Virus record (IMG/VR): IMGVR_UViG_3300017786_000003
Span: 1 to 64,000 of that record
DNA: 64,000 nucleotides
Source of the DNA: a virus
Direction: 5' to 3' (one strand)
In this document: piece by piece, positions 1 to 8,438 of the stretch
Numbering within the stretch: the stretch's first letter is position 1
How the letters are laid out: each line of letters starts with the position of its first letter
Notes under the pieces: model-generated
Told to the model about the DNA's origin: nothing
Database searches by the model: none
What the model saw: the letters and a program-made list of their open reading frames with translations, nothing else
Program-made: the position numbers and the translations under genes

Positions 1-663
1 AAATTGATCACTAGTATCCATTAGTAATCTAGCATAATTATTTGCTTGATTATAAAAATATATACTAGGTGATGATCCACTATTATCATCCATCACTAGG
101 TCACCAGTCATTGTATCACCTGCTACTTCTACATATCTACCATCAAGATCTACTGTAAGAGAAGACAGACCATTTCTTGCTGCAGTAAGTATACCATTGC
201 TTGTATTAAAACTTAAACTAGTTAAATAGTGATTATCATTATCATTAGCTGAGTTTAAAGTTATAGTATCACCACTTGTAGTAATAGTCATACCACCAGC
301 TGCAACCAATGTTAATGTATCATTATTAGAATCAGCTACTACAGTACTTTGTCCACTAACTGCAAAATTCTTAAATATATTTTGACTTGATCCTTTATCT
401 GTATTAGTTAAAGTAATTGTACCATTACTTGTTATAGGAGATCCACTAACACCTATACCACCCCCATTAGAAATTGCAATGCTAGTAACAGATCCACTTC
501 CTGTTCCCGCACCTATATCTGATCTTATTTGTGATTTAGTTCTATATTTAAGATTACCTCCGTCCCAAACCAGTATACCTGTATAAGAAGAATTATCATT
601 AGATATAGAAGACACACTTAAAGTACCTGTTACTGACTGATTATTTAAGAAGTTTATTGCCAT
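1..663 (-). CDS. tail fibre-like protein (C-terminus beyond left edge)
   Basis: The gene starts at the ATG at 663-661 and stays open to the left edge, giving 221 codons with no stop in the window. The protein is rich in Gly, Ser, Thr and Asn. It contains a VTSIAISNGGGIGVSGSPIT-type beta segment near residues 60-80 and, near residues 180-205, an LDGRYVEVAGDTMTGDLVM segment. The LDGRY...GDTMTGDL signature is widespread in phage tail fibres and tail-collar proteins, so a host-binding or adhesin fibre is likely. It lies just downstream of another fibre gene (748-3117) on the same strand, with a hairpin terminator between them. The receptor-binding end is not visible. Confidence 0.75.
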   Translation of the reverse strand, partial: MAINFLNNQSVTGTLSVSSISNDNSSYTGILVWDGGNLKYRTKSQIRSDIGAGTGSGSVTSIAISNGGGIGVSGSPITSNGTITLTNTDKGSSQNIFKNFAVSGQSTVVADSNNDTLTLVAAGGMTITTSGDTITLNSANDNDNHYLTSLSFNTSNGILTAARNGLSSLTVDLDGRYVEVAGDTMTGDLVMDDNSGSSPSIYFYNQANNYARLLMDTSDQF

Positions 664-704
664 CTAATTTATTTTTAATCAAAAATACAAAATAAAAACA
701 TAAT

Positions 705-736
705 ATGAAAGAGTGGTAATTAAGCCACCCTTTCAT
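705..736 (-). terminator. rho-independent-type terminator after fibre gene
   Basis: Positions 705-716 pair with 725-736 (12 positions, one mismatch) around an 8-base loop. On the minus strand a T-rich stretch follows. It lies directly downstream of the fibre gene ending at 748 and before the fibre gene starting at 663. Confidence 0.75.
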
Positions 737-747
737 AAATTATATTG

Positions 748-3117
748 TTATCTTATTTTTTGGACAAGAACTCTTAACGTGTTAGCTGTAGTAGTTCCTG
801 AAGTAGTAATTGTTACTTGAGTTGTAGAATTTCTTTCAACTCCACAAAATACAGTATTCCCAGAACTCTTCTCATATACTTGAACAACCACATCTAAAGT
901 ACCTAAACTATGTGTTATAGCCTGAGATGCTGAATCACTTGATGGCCAATCTACTGCATAACTTTGAGCATCTACATGAGACTTTAAAGTAGCTGGAGTT
1001 ACATATCTAAATGAATCAGTACCTGCATCAACTTCAGCTTGTGTTGCAATTTCAGTTACACCACGTGCCCCTGTTGTTGAATCAGGTAATGTTCTTGTAG
1101 AGTGTGATTGAATAACACCATCAGTCATATTTAACTGATCTATTACAATAACACCTGAAGTATTAATATCTGAGTCAGTACCAATAATGTAATTAGGAGT
1201 ATTTGCTAACATAGCATTTGATATACCACCTGATTTAATTGTAACAAATCCATTTGCTGTTGCTGAGAAAGAAGCACTACTAAATCCAGCAACACCTTTT
1301 TCTGTTGCTCCATCTGTTGCACCTGTACCTGCAATGTTTTGATCTTGAATAACAATACTATAAGCTGTTGCAGCTGGATTAGAACTTGCACTAATATTTG
1401 AATTAGCGTAAATCATATCTCCTACCTCAACTGCTACACTACTACCATTAAAAGCTATAGTACCATCTGTTGTAACAACAAAGAAGTCACCTGTAGTAAG
1501 AGCAGTGTTACTTGCACCTGCTATTGCTGGTGAGTTTGTACTTGCGTTATATCCTCCTTGGAATACACCTACTCCAGCTACTAATGATTGTACCTGTCCT
1601 AAGTTTACACCATCAGAAGATGCTGTACCATTTGCAACACCCGTTAGTTTATTAGAACCAAATGCAACATCTGCCTCAGCAGCACCCCATTGATTAAGGT
1701 GTACATTTTGATATAATATCTTTTCATTAGCCGTTCCATCTACACCTACTAAGAAATCAGCAGCAGGATCAATAGTTGTAACTGTAGTCAATTCACTTAA
1801 GTCAAGTGTAATACCAATATTACCACTACTTGTAATAGGTGAATTACTTACATCTAATCCTGTGCCTGGAGTTATACCTATACTTGTCACACCATCTACT
1901 GGTAAAGTAGCAAGTGTTAAGTTACCTAAAATTACTTGTGAAGCAGAACCTGCACCAGCAATGTTTATGTTACCATTGGATGTAAGTGGACTATTAGTAA
2001 TTGTAAGTGCACTACCTGTTTCTGTAATACCAACACTTGTAAGTCCTGTATTTGTATCTGCAGCCCATTCTACAATTCCACCTGAAGATACTTTTAATAC
2101 TTGTCCTGCTGAACCTATACCTAATTTAGCTAATGTTGATGCACCAGAAGCATATAGTATATCTCCCGTTGTATAACTTGAAAGTCCTGTACCACCATTA
2201 TCTACATCTAATGTACCTGACATTGTCATTGTACCATTAGAAGTAATTGGAGAGTTACTGAAAGACATTCCTGTTGAACCACCACTTACACCTACTGAAG
2301 TTACAGAACCAGCAGCTGCATTAATATATGTTTTTAATTGAGATAAGTTTGCATATTTAGCATTAGTATCAGTTGCATCAGAGAATAAGAAGTCATCTGC
2401 ATCAGCTAAAGTTATAGATGTTCCATCACTTGCAGCTAATACCACGTTATCACTTCCTGCATAATCTACTGCTAAAGTTCCACTAGTAGTTATTGTACCA
2501 CCAGTTAAACCTGCACCTGTAGCTACTGAAAGTACTGTACCATCTGCACCAAATCCAGGGAAGTTAGATAATAATGATTTTTTAATTGTATTATCACCAG
2601 CATCAGAAAACCATAATGTATCTGCACCAACAGGTGTTGCAGCTGTAGCAGATAAGATTGCATTGTCAGTTCCTGCATAGTCAATGTTAACTGTTGGAGT
2701 AACTGTTGCTGATCCACTAATTGTAATACCAGTACCACCTGATACGGAAGTTACAGTACCAGCTGCTGAGTCAGTTCCTGTAACTGTAAGTGTATTACCA
2801 CTTCTTGTTACTCCTACTGTACCAGCACCAACAATTAATACATCATCATTAGTTCCATCTGATCCTGCTAATCTAATACCAGCTGATCCATTTGATGATC
2901 CAACACCTGATAAATCATATGTTGTGTTTGCCTCTGTCCCTGATTGAATAGCTACCCATGCACCATTGGCACGCAAAAATAGTTTATGCACACCAGTGTC
3001 ATAGTAAATTTGCCCATTACCATATACGGTTGGAGAAGATCCCACGGGTTGTACAACTGCATTTTGCAACTGACTTCCATGTAAATCTATATTTTGTAAA
3101 TATTTTATACTTGCCAT
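748..3117 (-). CDS. repetitive tail fibre / adhesin protein
   Basis: 789 residues, low complexity, dominated by Gly, Thr, Ser and Asn. The N-terminus (about residues 1-60, containing a GQIYYDTGVHKLF-type segment) is of the kind found on phage fibre proteins. The body carries repeats of a roughly 40-residue unit: Y-A-G-[ST]-D-N-x-[IV]-L, then a D-x-L-x-F-S-D-A segment, then a Lys-containing end. The same unit recurs in the 1218-residue protein at 49412-53068. VTSVGI/VTSIGI strands alternate with SNSPITSNG motifs. The C-terminal part (GVTEIATQAEVDAGTD-type segment, then a beta-rich tip) resembles phage fibre tips. Likely virion-attached and host-binding, the receptor unknown. It ends in a clear terminator. 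Confidence 0.8.
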   Translation of the reverse strand: MASIKYLQNIDLHGSQLQNAVVQPVGSSPTVYGNGQIYYDTGVHKLFLRANGAWVAIQSGTEANTTYDLSGVGSSNGSAGIRLAGSDGTNDDVLIVGAGTVGVTRSGNTLTVTGTDSAAGTVTSVSGGTGITISGSATVTPTVNIDYAGTDNAILSATAATPVGADTLWFSDAGDNTIKKSLLSNFPGFGADGTVLSVATGAGLTGGTITTSGTLAVDYAGSDNVVLAASDGTSITLADADDFLFSDATDTNAKYANLSQLKTYINAAAGSVTSVGVSGGSTGMSFSNSPITSNGTMTMSGTLDVDNGGTGLSSYTTGDILYASGASTLAKLGIGSAGQVLKVSSGGIVEWAADTNTGLTSVGITETGSALTITNSPLTSNGNINIAGAGSASQVILGNLTLATLPVDGVTSIGITPGTGLDVSNSPITSSGNIGITLDLSELTTVTTIDPAADFLVGVDGTANEKILYQNVHLNQWGAAEADVAFGSNKLTGVANGTASSDGVNLGQVQSLVAGVGVFQGGYNASTNSPAIAGASNTALTTGDFFVVTTDGTIAFNGSSVAVEVGDMIYANSNISASSNPAATAYSIVIQDQNIAGTGATDGATEKGVAGFSSASFSATANGFVTIKSGGISNAMLANTPNYIIGTDSDINTSGVIVIDQLNMTDGVIQSHSTRTLPDSTTGARGVTEIATQAEVDAGTDSFRYVTPATLKSHVDAQSYAVDWPSSDSASQAITHSLGTLDVVVQVYEKSSGNTVFCGVERNSTTQVTITTSGTTTANTLRVLVQKIR

Positions 3118-3154
3118 GATTACTTATTTATTTGTTATTTATTATTTGTTTTAA

Positions 3155-3700
3155 TTAATTTAAATACGCACAACCAGAAAATGCTGAATTGAACGTTAAT
3201 ACTATTATATTAGAGTTGGTATATGCTACACTTCCAACTACTACACTGTTACCACTATCTACTACCGTAACTGAAGGAAAATCTCCAAGATTATGAGTAA
3301 TAGTCCATTGAGCTAAAGGAGAATCTTGACAGAAAGTATAAGTACCTGTATCTGCAATTATCTCAGCTAAATCAATTATAGTACATACATTAGATGGAGT
3401 TGCAGGACAACTGTAACTTGCTTCTTCATTAGTTTTAGCTAATGGTTCAACAAAAGTTCCTTCTATACCCGTTGCTACAACAACTGCTGTTGATGCACTA
3501 TTTTGCCAATCACATAACCACTTATTATTAGATGCGGTTCTAAAATCTTTATAACAACAACTTTCTATACCAAACTTTACATTTTTAAAATTAGCATAAG
3601 CTTGATTTGCAAAATTTTGTTCAGTCTGAATTCTTTTTAAAAGAGATAACTCTTTTTCTTGTGCAGAATTACTTGACTTAACTATTGTTGATGTTGCCAT
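3155..3700 (-). CDS. tail/baseplate-type structural protein with fibre-end domain
   Basis: 181 residues. The last 50 or so residues begin with WTITHNLGDFPSVTVVDSGN and end AFSGCAYLN. This is a recurrent C-terminal beta domain in phage tail-fibre and receptor-binding proteins. The N-terminal half has a helical stretch (about residues 15-45) and several Cys residues (CC at about 48-49) that could bind metal or form disulfides. It lies between a small Cys-rich protein and the fibre 748-3117, consistent with a short fibre or fibre-attachment protein. The call rests on the C-terminal motif only. Confidence 0.6.
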   Translation of the reverse strand: MATSTIVKSSNSAQEKELSLLKRIQTEQNFANQAYANFKNVKFGIESCCYKDFRTASNNKWLCDWQNSASTAVVVATGIEGTFVEPLAKTNEEASYSCPATPSNVCTIIDLAEIIADTGTYTFCQDSPLAQWTITHNLGDFPSVTVVDSGNSVVVGSVAYTNSNIIVLTFNSAFSGCAYLN

Positions 3701-3701
3701 A

Positions 3702-3887
3702 TTATTTATCTCTTAAATCACGTATTTGCTGTCTAGCTAATTCCAATGCAAGATCTCTTGATGTATCTACATTTTTAGAAGTTCTTTCAAGATTAGTCTT
3801 ACAATCTCTACATACTAAAACTCCATTATGATAAGCTTTTTGACAGCCACACGTAAATTGTTTATTACATTGTGTACAATTTGCCAT
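3702..3887 (-). CDS. small zinc-ribbon-like protein
   Basis: 61 residues. Two CxxC pairs (C4-x2-C7 and a second CxxC near residue 26) plus a CGC near residue 13 suggest a small zinc finger. A basic/acidic helix (residues 35-61) ends the protein. It is packed between two structural genes, with 1- and 15-base spacers, so it is probably co-expressed with the tail genes. Function unknown. Confidence 0.6.
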   Translation of the reverse strand: MANCTQCNKQFTCGCQKAYHNGVLVCRDCKTNLERTSKNVDTSRDLALELARQQIRDLRDK

Positions 3888-3902
3888 TTGTCTGGTTTTA
3901 TA

Positions 3903-4478
3903 TTACATTAAATATTTACTACTTGATCCACAGTTACCTGATGGACATAAAATTTTATTTAATCTTTGTTTAGCGTAATTATATAGTTGCATTCCTTGTG
4001 CAGAAGATTGACAATATTCTACATTTGAAACAGCAGCATCTATCATTGTTCTAATGTAATAAAGTTCAGATAACAATTCTTCTTTATCTGAATTAGGTTG
4101 ACATGCTTGTACATCTAGACCACAAAGTACATTATAATACTCTGTCATAAGTCTAGTTACTCTTAAGTGATTATATTCTACATATACTTTAGAGTTTGGT
4201 GATACACTATATTTTATAATATATATACCATCAGGAATGTTTTGTTGAACTGTTCCACATTCAGTTTTTTGTAAAGCTAATGTGCATGCTGTCAAACACA
4301 TATCAAAATCTTTGTCAACTTTAATCAGCACTGGAACTGTGTAGCCCGGTAAAGTAATTAATAATTCTTCACAATCTACTGCTAATTCTTTGGAGTATTG
4401 ACTAGTATCTTTTATACATAATAAGTCACAATTAGATACAGTAGGAATCTCCAAGCTTAATATATGTTTGTTTGCCAT
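3903..4478 (-). CDS. conserved phage structural-module protein, unknown function
   Basis: 191 residues with about a dozen Cys residues. The N-terminal part is beta-rich, and the C-terminal third is helical (about residues 130-175: ELLSELYYIRTMIDAAV, then a second helix). The gene follows the 531-residue structural gene after a terminator and precedes the tail genes. The position fits a tail or connector accessory protein, but I recognise no family. Confidence 0.6.
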   Translation of the reverse strand: MANKHILSLEIPTVSNCDLLCIKDTSQYSKELAVDCEELLITLPGYTVPVLIKVDKDFDMCLTACTLALQKTECGTVQQNIPDGIYIIKYSVSPNSKVYVEYNHLRVTRLMTEYYNVLCGLDVQACQPNSDKEELLSELYYIRTMIDAAVSNVEYCQSSAQGMQLYNYAKQRLNKILCPSGNCGSSSKYLM

Positions 4479-4527
4479 TTTCTATTACTTTATTACACTA
4501 TATAGATAATATACAAAAAAAACAAGA

Positions 4528-4568
4528 ATATATAAAATAAAAAGAGCAGGAGTTTGAACCCCTGCTCT
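4528..4568 (-). terminator. rho-independent terminator
   Basis: The 8-bp perfect stem 4543-4550 / 4561-4568 (AGAGCAGG with CCTGCTCT) has a 10-base loop. On the minus strand it is followed at once by a T-rich run (4528-4542). It lies 26 bases past the stop of the gene 4594-6189. Confidence 0.85.
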
Positions 4569-4593
4569 AATTAAATTAAAAAGATTTAACTTT

Positions 4594-6189
4594 TTACAAT
4601 GTGTAAGTATCTACTACTAATGCATTACTAGCAGTTGCAGCCCAGTTTACTAAACCAGTCATTAAATTACCCATTGCAGCTTCTAAACCAGCAATAGAAG
4701 GATCAATATAAATTTTATATACATATTGATCATTATCAAATACACCTGATGGATTATTATATCTAGGCACTGAGTGTCTTACATAATAAGCAACATATGT
4801 TTTTGATCTATCTACAGCAGCAAGAATTTCATCAGACATTTCAATCTCTCTGATTCTAGCACTGTCAGCATTTCCTTGGTTATAAGGACTTTGACGGTAT
4901 CTTTCAGACATGATTAAATCTCTAACTACTCTTTCACCTTGAGTTTGTTCCATTGATCCAGCTGTTCTTGAAGCAACACCACAATCATTACATGGATTAC
5001 CAGTCTCATCTAATTCAGATAAGATAATTTCTACTGGCTCAGCATTATAATGATCTCTAGTATCAAATGAACAGTTACCAAATACTGTATCTACATAAGC
5101 TCCTTTTACTGTTAATTTAGCAGAAACTTTAGGTCCTGCAGCAGCATTAGGAGTTAATGATGCAGTATAATTACCTGCAGCAGCAACACCAGCAGCTTGA
5201 GCTACTGTATATACACTAGTAGTTGCTACACCAGCAGCAGTTGTTGAAGTTACAACAACACCACCAACAGATAAACCAGCACCACCTGCAGCAACAGTTA
5301 ATTTACCGTTAGATCCAGCACCTCTATTAATAGTGATAACATCACCAACTTGGTATCCAGCACCAGCTTGTGCAACAGTATATCCGTTTGCAGCAATAGG
5401 TCCAGTACCACCACCACCTGTAATAGCAGTAATTACAAATACAGCATTCTCAAAACCTGGACGGCTTGAAGCTGTAATAGCAGAACCATTAGCATCAACA
5501 GCAGTTGATGGTAATTGAGTTGCCGCTACAGCATATCCTGTACCTGCAGTTAATGTTAAACCAGCCCCTTTTACAAGACCATCAACATCACCTTCAGCAA
5601 CAAATGGAGTAATTAATGGGTTACCAGCTTGATAATTTACATCATCTTTAGCTAAACCATTCCCTATAGCTTGCTCAGCCATTCTAGCTAAGATTAAAGC
5701 AGGGTCAATAAATTCTTGTCCATCTACACAACATACATTTGATGAGTCAGCAATTGCATATGCATTATGATTTAAAAATCTTAATGCAGGTGAACCTTTA
5801 ACATCAATTCTCATAAATTGTGTTTTTCCACAAGGAGCACAATCAGAAGCTAATGATAAGCTTGCTGTAGCATTAGATGCAGTAGTTGTGTCTTGTTTCC
5901 ATAATCCAGTAATAAATCTTGGGTTAATACCTTTTGATTTTACTGATTCTTTGTAACCCCCATGTCCTGGGTTGTTACCAATTGTGTCTTTAGTGTAGTA
6001 TGAACCTTGTACAATGTACGCTAGATTCCCAGTTCCAATAACTCCTGCTGGAAGAGCTACTGTTTCCCAGTTACTATCACTTACCAACCCAATCTGTCCT
6101 GCCGTTAAAGCAGAGGTAGCTGTGCCACCAGCAGCGTCTACTGACGTTGCTACAAACGTTTTATTAAACGCATGATTAAAATAAGCCAT
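4594..6189 (-). CDS. putative virion structural protein with Gly/Ala-rich insertion
   Basis: 531 residues. The N-terminal (1-200) and C-terminal (370-531) parts look like ordinary folded domains. Between them (about residues 205-370) is a strongly Gly/Ala/Thr-rich stretch with repeats of the type GxGYxVGDVITI, as in beta-rich decorative insertions in phage structural proteins. A CxxC (CNDC) precedes the C-terminal part, and CAPCGKTQFMRI lies near residue 115. Its own terminator follows it, suggesting high expression. A tail, collar or head-fibre role fits the neighbourhood, but I cannot assign one. Confidence 0.65.
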   Translation of the reverse strand: MAYFNHAFNKTFVATSVDAAGGTATSALTAGQIGLVSDSNWETVALPAGVIGTGNLAYIVQGSYYTKDTIGNNPGHGGYKESVKSKGINPRFITGLWKQDTTTASNATASLSLASDCAPCGKTQFMRIDVKGSPALRFLNHNAYAIADSSNVCCVDGQEFIDPALILARMAEQAIGNGLAKDDVNYQAGNPLITPFVAEGDVDGLVKGAGLTLTAGTGYAVAATQLPSTAVDANGSAITASSRPGFENAVFVITAITGGGGTGPIAANGYTVAQAGAGYQVGDVITINRGAGSNGKLTVAAGGAGLSVGGVVVTSTTAAGVATTSVYTVAQAAGVAAAGNYTASLTPNAAAGPKVSAKLTVKGAYVDTVFGNCSFDTRDHYNAEPVEIILSELDETGNPCNDCGVASRTAGSMEQTQGERVVRDLIMSERYRQSPYNQGNADSARIREIEMSDEILAAVDRSKTYVAYYVRHSVPRYNNPSGVFDNDQYVYKIYIDPSIAGLEAAMGNLMTGLVNWAATASNALVVDTYTL

Positions 6190-6262
6190 AATTTCAAATT
6201 TTGTGTGGAGACCATTACCCCCACTGGTTATAAATAAATGATTTAAACAGTTTACTCTGCTC

Positions 6263-6278
6263 GTAACATCAGTGTTAC
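6263..6278. repeat. short inverted repeat in gap 6190-6308
   Basis: GTAACA (6263-6268) and TGTTAC (6273-6278) face each other across a 4-base loop. This is the only clear structure in the 119-base gap between genes 6309-7016 and 4594-6189. It could be a weak attenuator or an operator; no canonical promoter was found. Confidence 0.4.
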
Positions 6279-6308
6279 TATAATAATATACAAAAATTAA
6301 TTGATATA

Positions 6309-7016
6309 TTAATTATTTCTTTCTGCTGCTGACTGCCCTCTTTGTTGTTGATATATGTTTTCTATATCACCAGCAATTATTGCTGCAGCATCATCTAACA
6401 TAACTTCTACCAAGTCATCTTTAAATTCACAGTTTACATTTACTGTACTTACATCTCCTGTATATGGATTCACACATCCTTCTACTTGTATTAATACTGG
6501 TTTTTCATAGTAAGTCAATACAGGATTTACAATATTAAAATTAGAATTTCTATATATTCTAATTGTATTACCTAACATAGTACAAAAAGTTTCACCCCAT
6601 TCAAAATCAGGATTCTTTAATGGATCTCTTAATAATAACGGAACATTAGCTTCTTCTGCTAAATAAACTGTCATTGATCTTGGGGTTGTACAACATTCAT
6701 CTGTTGCATCTGTTGAAACTCTTTTAAATTCTAAGTATGTATCTGTTGGAAAATTATTAGATTCAAAATATGTATCTGTTACTGTTCCAGTTAAAGATAA
6801 CTCTCTTAATAATGGTTGTAAATCATCTATTCTTTTTTTAGATAACTCATCACCCTCTTTATACATGTTGCCACCGTGTAGATTTCTTCTACACCACTCT
6901 ATCTGTGCTTTATTAAATGCTTCAGTAAATTGCCAACATTGAATATTATCATAGTCTTGACTATCTAATTTATTTAGTCTTTCTTTGAGTTTAATTAAAA
7001 GGGTGCTATTCTCCAT
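6309..7016 (-). CDS. putative head-tail connector / ring protein
   Basis: 235 residues. A helical N-terminus (DYDNIQCWQFTEAFNKAQIE at about residues 20-40) is followed by a beta-rich middle containing an FEWGETFCTMLGNTIRIY segment and a C-terminal helix with acidic residues. Proteins of this size and make-up sit between capsid and tail genes in Bacteroidota podoviruses and are treated as connector or ring components. The assignment rests on resemblance recalled from that group and on position, so it is tentative. Confidence 0.55.
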   Translation of the reverse strand: MENSTLLIKLKERLNKLDSQDYDNIQCWQFTEAFNKAQIEWCRRNLHGGNMYKEGDELSKKRIDDLQPLLRELSLTGTVTDTYFESNNFPTDTYLEFKRVSTDATDECCTTPRSMTVYLAEEANVPLLLRDPLKNPDFEWGETFCTMLGNTIRIYRNSNFNIVNPVLTYYEKPVLIQVEGCVNPYTGDVSTVNVNCEFKDDLVEVMLDDAAAIIAGDIENIYQQQRGQSAAERNN

Positions 7017-7029
7017 TATTTATTATTTA

Positions 7030-8049
7030 TTATGCATTCCAATAAGGTTCTACTTTTGCTAATAATGATAAAAGTAGTTCTTCATTATCTGGACTCTTTA
7101 AAAATTCTAAACACTCTGCTGGTCTTTTACCTAATCTAACACCACTATCTAATGGTTCTATCCAACCGCTAGCTTTAGTTGTTAAAAATCTGTAATACAA
7201 TGCATCTTTAATTAATGCACGTAATTTTAGTTCTTCCATATCCATTTGAGATACTTCTAAGAACTGACTAGCAGCACGTTTTTTATTACTTTCTGCTCCT
7301 TCACCATTAATGTACATATCCATATTTTCATATAATATATCATTTGGTATACTCTTCACATATTGTACACTATCAACATCCACTATTTTTGCAACATATC
7401 TTAATTTAGTAGTATTACTATCAAATAAATTTTGCAAGTTTACTAATGATCTATTTCTAAGTTTAGATAGCTCTGTTCTAGTACTCATAGTTTCTTCAAC
7501 AGTATCTAAATAAAACTTAGGACTTGGAGTAGCTGCTTTTGCCTCTTTCAGAGATTTAGCTACTATAGAAAATCCTCCTGCTAATATTGCATATAATTTT
7601 ATTTTGTCATATGGATCAGTTTCCGGATCTAAAAACACTGGATCATTTCCACATCTAAGTTGAATTTTATCCCAAAACTTAGAGTTATCAGGTTTCATAA
7701 CTGTCAACTTATTCCAAAATTCTTTATCTTCTGGATCAACTACATTAGCAGCTAATTCTGCTTCTAGCTCAGAAACAACTTTTCTTATCTCAGCTACCTT
7801 TGCTTTCCTTTGAGCTGGTTTTAACATTTTAACTTCAGGTGCAAATTCATTCAACCCTGTTACATATCTTTTAACCCCATTCATTTCTAAACAAGCCAAG
7901 CTTTCTTGATGAAACACTCCATCATGTAAAGCTAAACCATATTGTTCTAATCCCATGTTTTCTTTAGTAGGATTAAAATAAGGGCGTATAGCTACTGTGC
8001 TATTCTTTTTTGTTTGTTGATATTTTTCAACAATAGTGTAATCTTCCAT
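7030..8049 (-). CDS. conserved structural-module protein, unknown function
   Basis: 339 residues, mixed charge, mainly helical. There is a coiled-coil-like stretch at about residues 80-105 (KAKVAEIRKVVSELEAELAA), and the C-terminus ends in a helical segment and KVEPYWNA. It lies between the capsid region and the connector candidate. A -7-like box and a perfect 16-bp palindrome lie 41-61 bases upstream. Possibly a head-completion or internal protein, but no family is recognised. Confidence 0.6.
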   Translation of the reverse strand: MEDYTIVEKYQQTKKNSTVAIRPYFNPTKENMGLEQYGLALHDGVFHQESLACLEMNGVKRYVTGLNEFAPEVKMLKPAQRKAKVAEIRKVVSELEAELAANVVDPEDKEFWNKLTVMKPDNSKFWDKIQLRCGNDPVFLDPETDPYDKIKLYAILAGGFSIVAKSLKEAKAATPSPKFYLDTVEETMSTRTELSKLRNRSLVNLQNLFDSNTTKLRYVAKIVDVDSVQYVKSIPNDILYENMDMYINGEGAESNKKRAASQFLEVSQMDMEELKLRALIKDALYYRFLTTKASGWIEPLDSGVRLGKRPAECLEFLKSPDNEELLLSLLAKVEPYWNA

Positions 8050-8089
8050 TTTTTGGTTTTTTTTAAAAATTAATAATTGTTATTCACGT

Positions 8090-8110
8090 CAAAAGTACAT
8101 AATTATGTAC
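8090..8110 (-). promoter_or_regulatory. candidate promoter overlapping a 16-bp palindrome
   Basis: On the minus strand 8097-8090 reads TACTTTTG, a match to the Bacteroidota -7 box TAnnTTTG, 40 bases upstream of the ATG at 8049. It overlaps the perfect palindrome GTACATAATTATGTAC (8095-8110), which looks like a dimeric-protein operator. No good -33 TTG was found at the usual spacing. Confidence 0.4.
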
Positions 8111-8136
8111 ATTTTTATTATTACTAATATTTCTAA

Positions 8137-8156
8137 AGCAAGGTATTACCCTTGCT
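8137..8156 (-). terminator. hairpin terminator
   Basis: AGCAAGG (8137-8143) pairs with CCTTGCT (8150-8156) across a 6-base loop, just past the stop of the small gene 8172-8369. The downstream minus-strand sequence is T/A-rich. Confidence 0.6.
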
Positions 8157-8171
8157 ATAGTTATTTGACTT

Positions 8172-8369
8172 CTAGCTTACAACTATTTTTAAATCTCCTG
8201 ATGAGTGATATAAGTCCCCCACAGCTAATCCGGCAGCAACTGCTGCAGCATTATTTGCATGGTCTCTTAATAAAATATCTTTACCAACTGCTTTTGATGC
8301 AATTATTTTAGAAACACTCAAATTAGTAAATTCTGTTGTCTTATTTGCTAACTTAACATCTACTCCCAT
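8172..8369 (-). CDS. small virion-type protein with C-terminal AGLxxGDLY motif
   Basis: 65 residues. The C-terminal half ends in AAAVAAGLAVGDLYHSSGD followed by a hydrophobic tail. Ala-Gly-Leu-x-x-Gly-x-Leu-Tyr ends of this type recur at the termini of phage capsid-decoration and fibre proteins. A related end occurs in the 110-residue protein at 21125-21457. The gene follows the major capsid gene, with terminators on both sides, so it may be a capsid or head-fibre accessory. Confidence 0.6.
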   Translation of the reverse strand: MGVDVKLANKTTEFTNLSVSKIIASKAVGKDILLRDHANNAAAVAAGLAVGDLYHSSGDLKIVVS

Positions 8370-8397
8370 GATTATATATTTTAAAGGTTAAAAATAA

Positions 8398-8428
8398 AAA
8401 GGGAGGAGGTATTACCCACCTCCCCTTT
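8398..8428 (-). terminator. strong GC-rich terminator after major capsid gene
   Basis: A long stem (AAAGGGAGGAGG with CCACCTCCCCTTT, one bulge and one mismatch) is followed on the minus strand by TTTTTATTTTT. It lies 10 bases past the capsid stop codon. A strong terminator here fits a highly expressed capsid transcript. Confidence 0.85.
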
Positions 8429-8438
8429 AATTATAGTT

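Noticed and set aside
748-3117. Long plus-strand frames inside repetitive fibre genes (also within 49412-53068)
   Set aside because: Pro/Val/Ala-rich translations are the expected antisense shadow of Gly/Thr/Ser-rich coding and have no motifs of their own.
4543-4568. GGAGTTTGAACCCC resembles a tRNA T-arm
   Set aside because: It forms an isolated perfect stem with a minus-strand T-run and no upstream D or anticodon arm. It is a terminator.
8105-8311. Plus-strand frame of 68 codons over the small gene 8172-8369
   Set aside because: It crosses a palindrome and a terminator and has no similarity; the minus-strand frame has a recognisable AGLxxGDLY ending.
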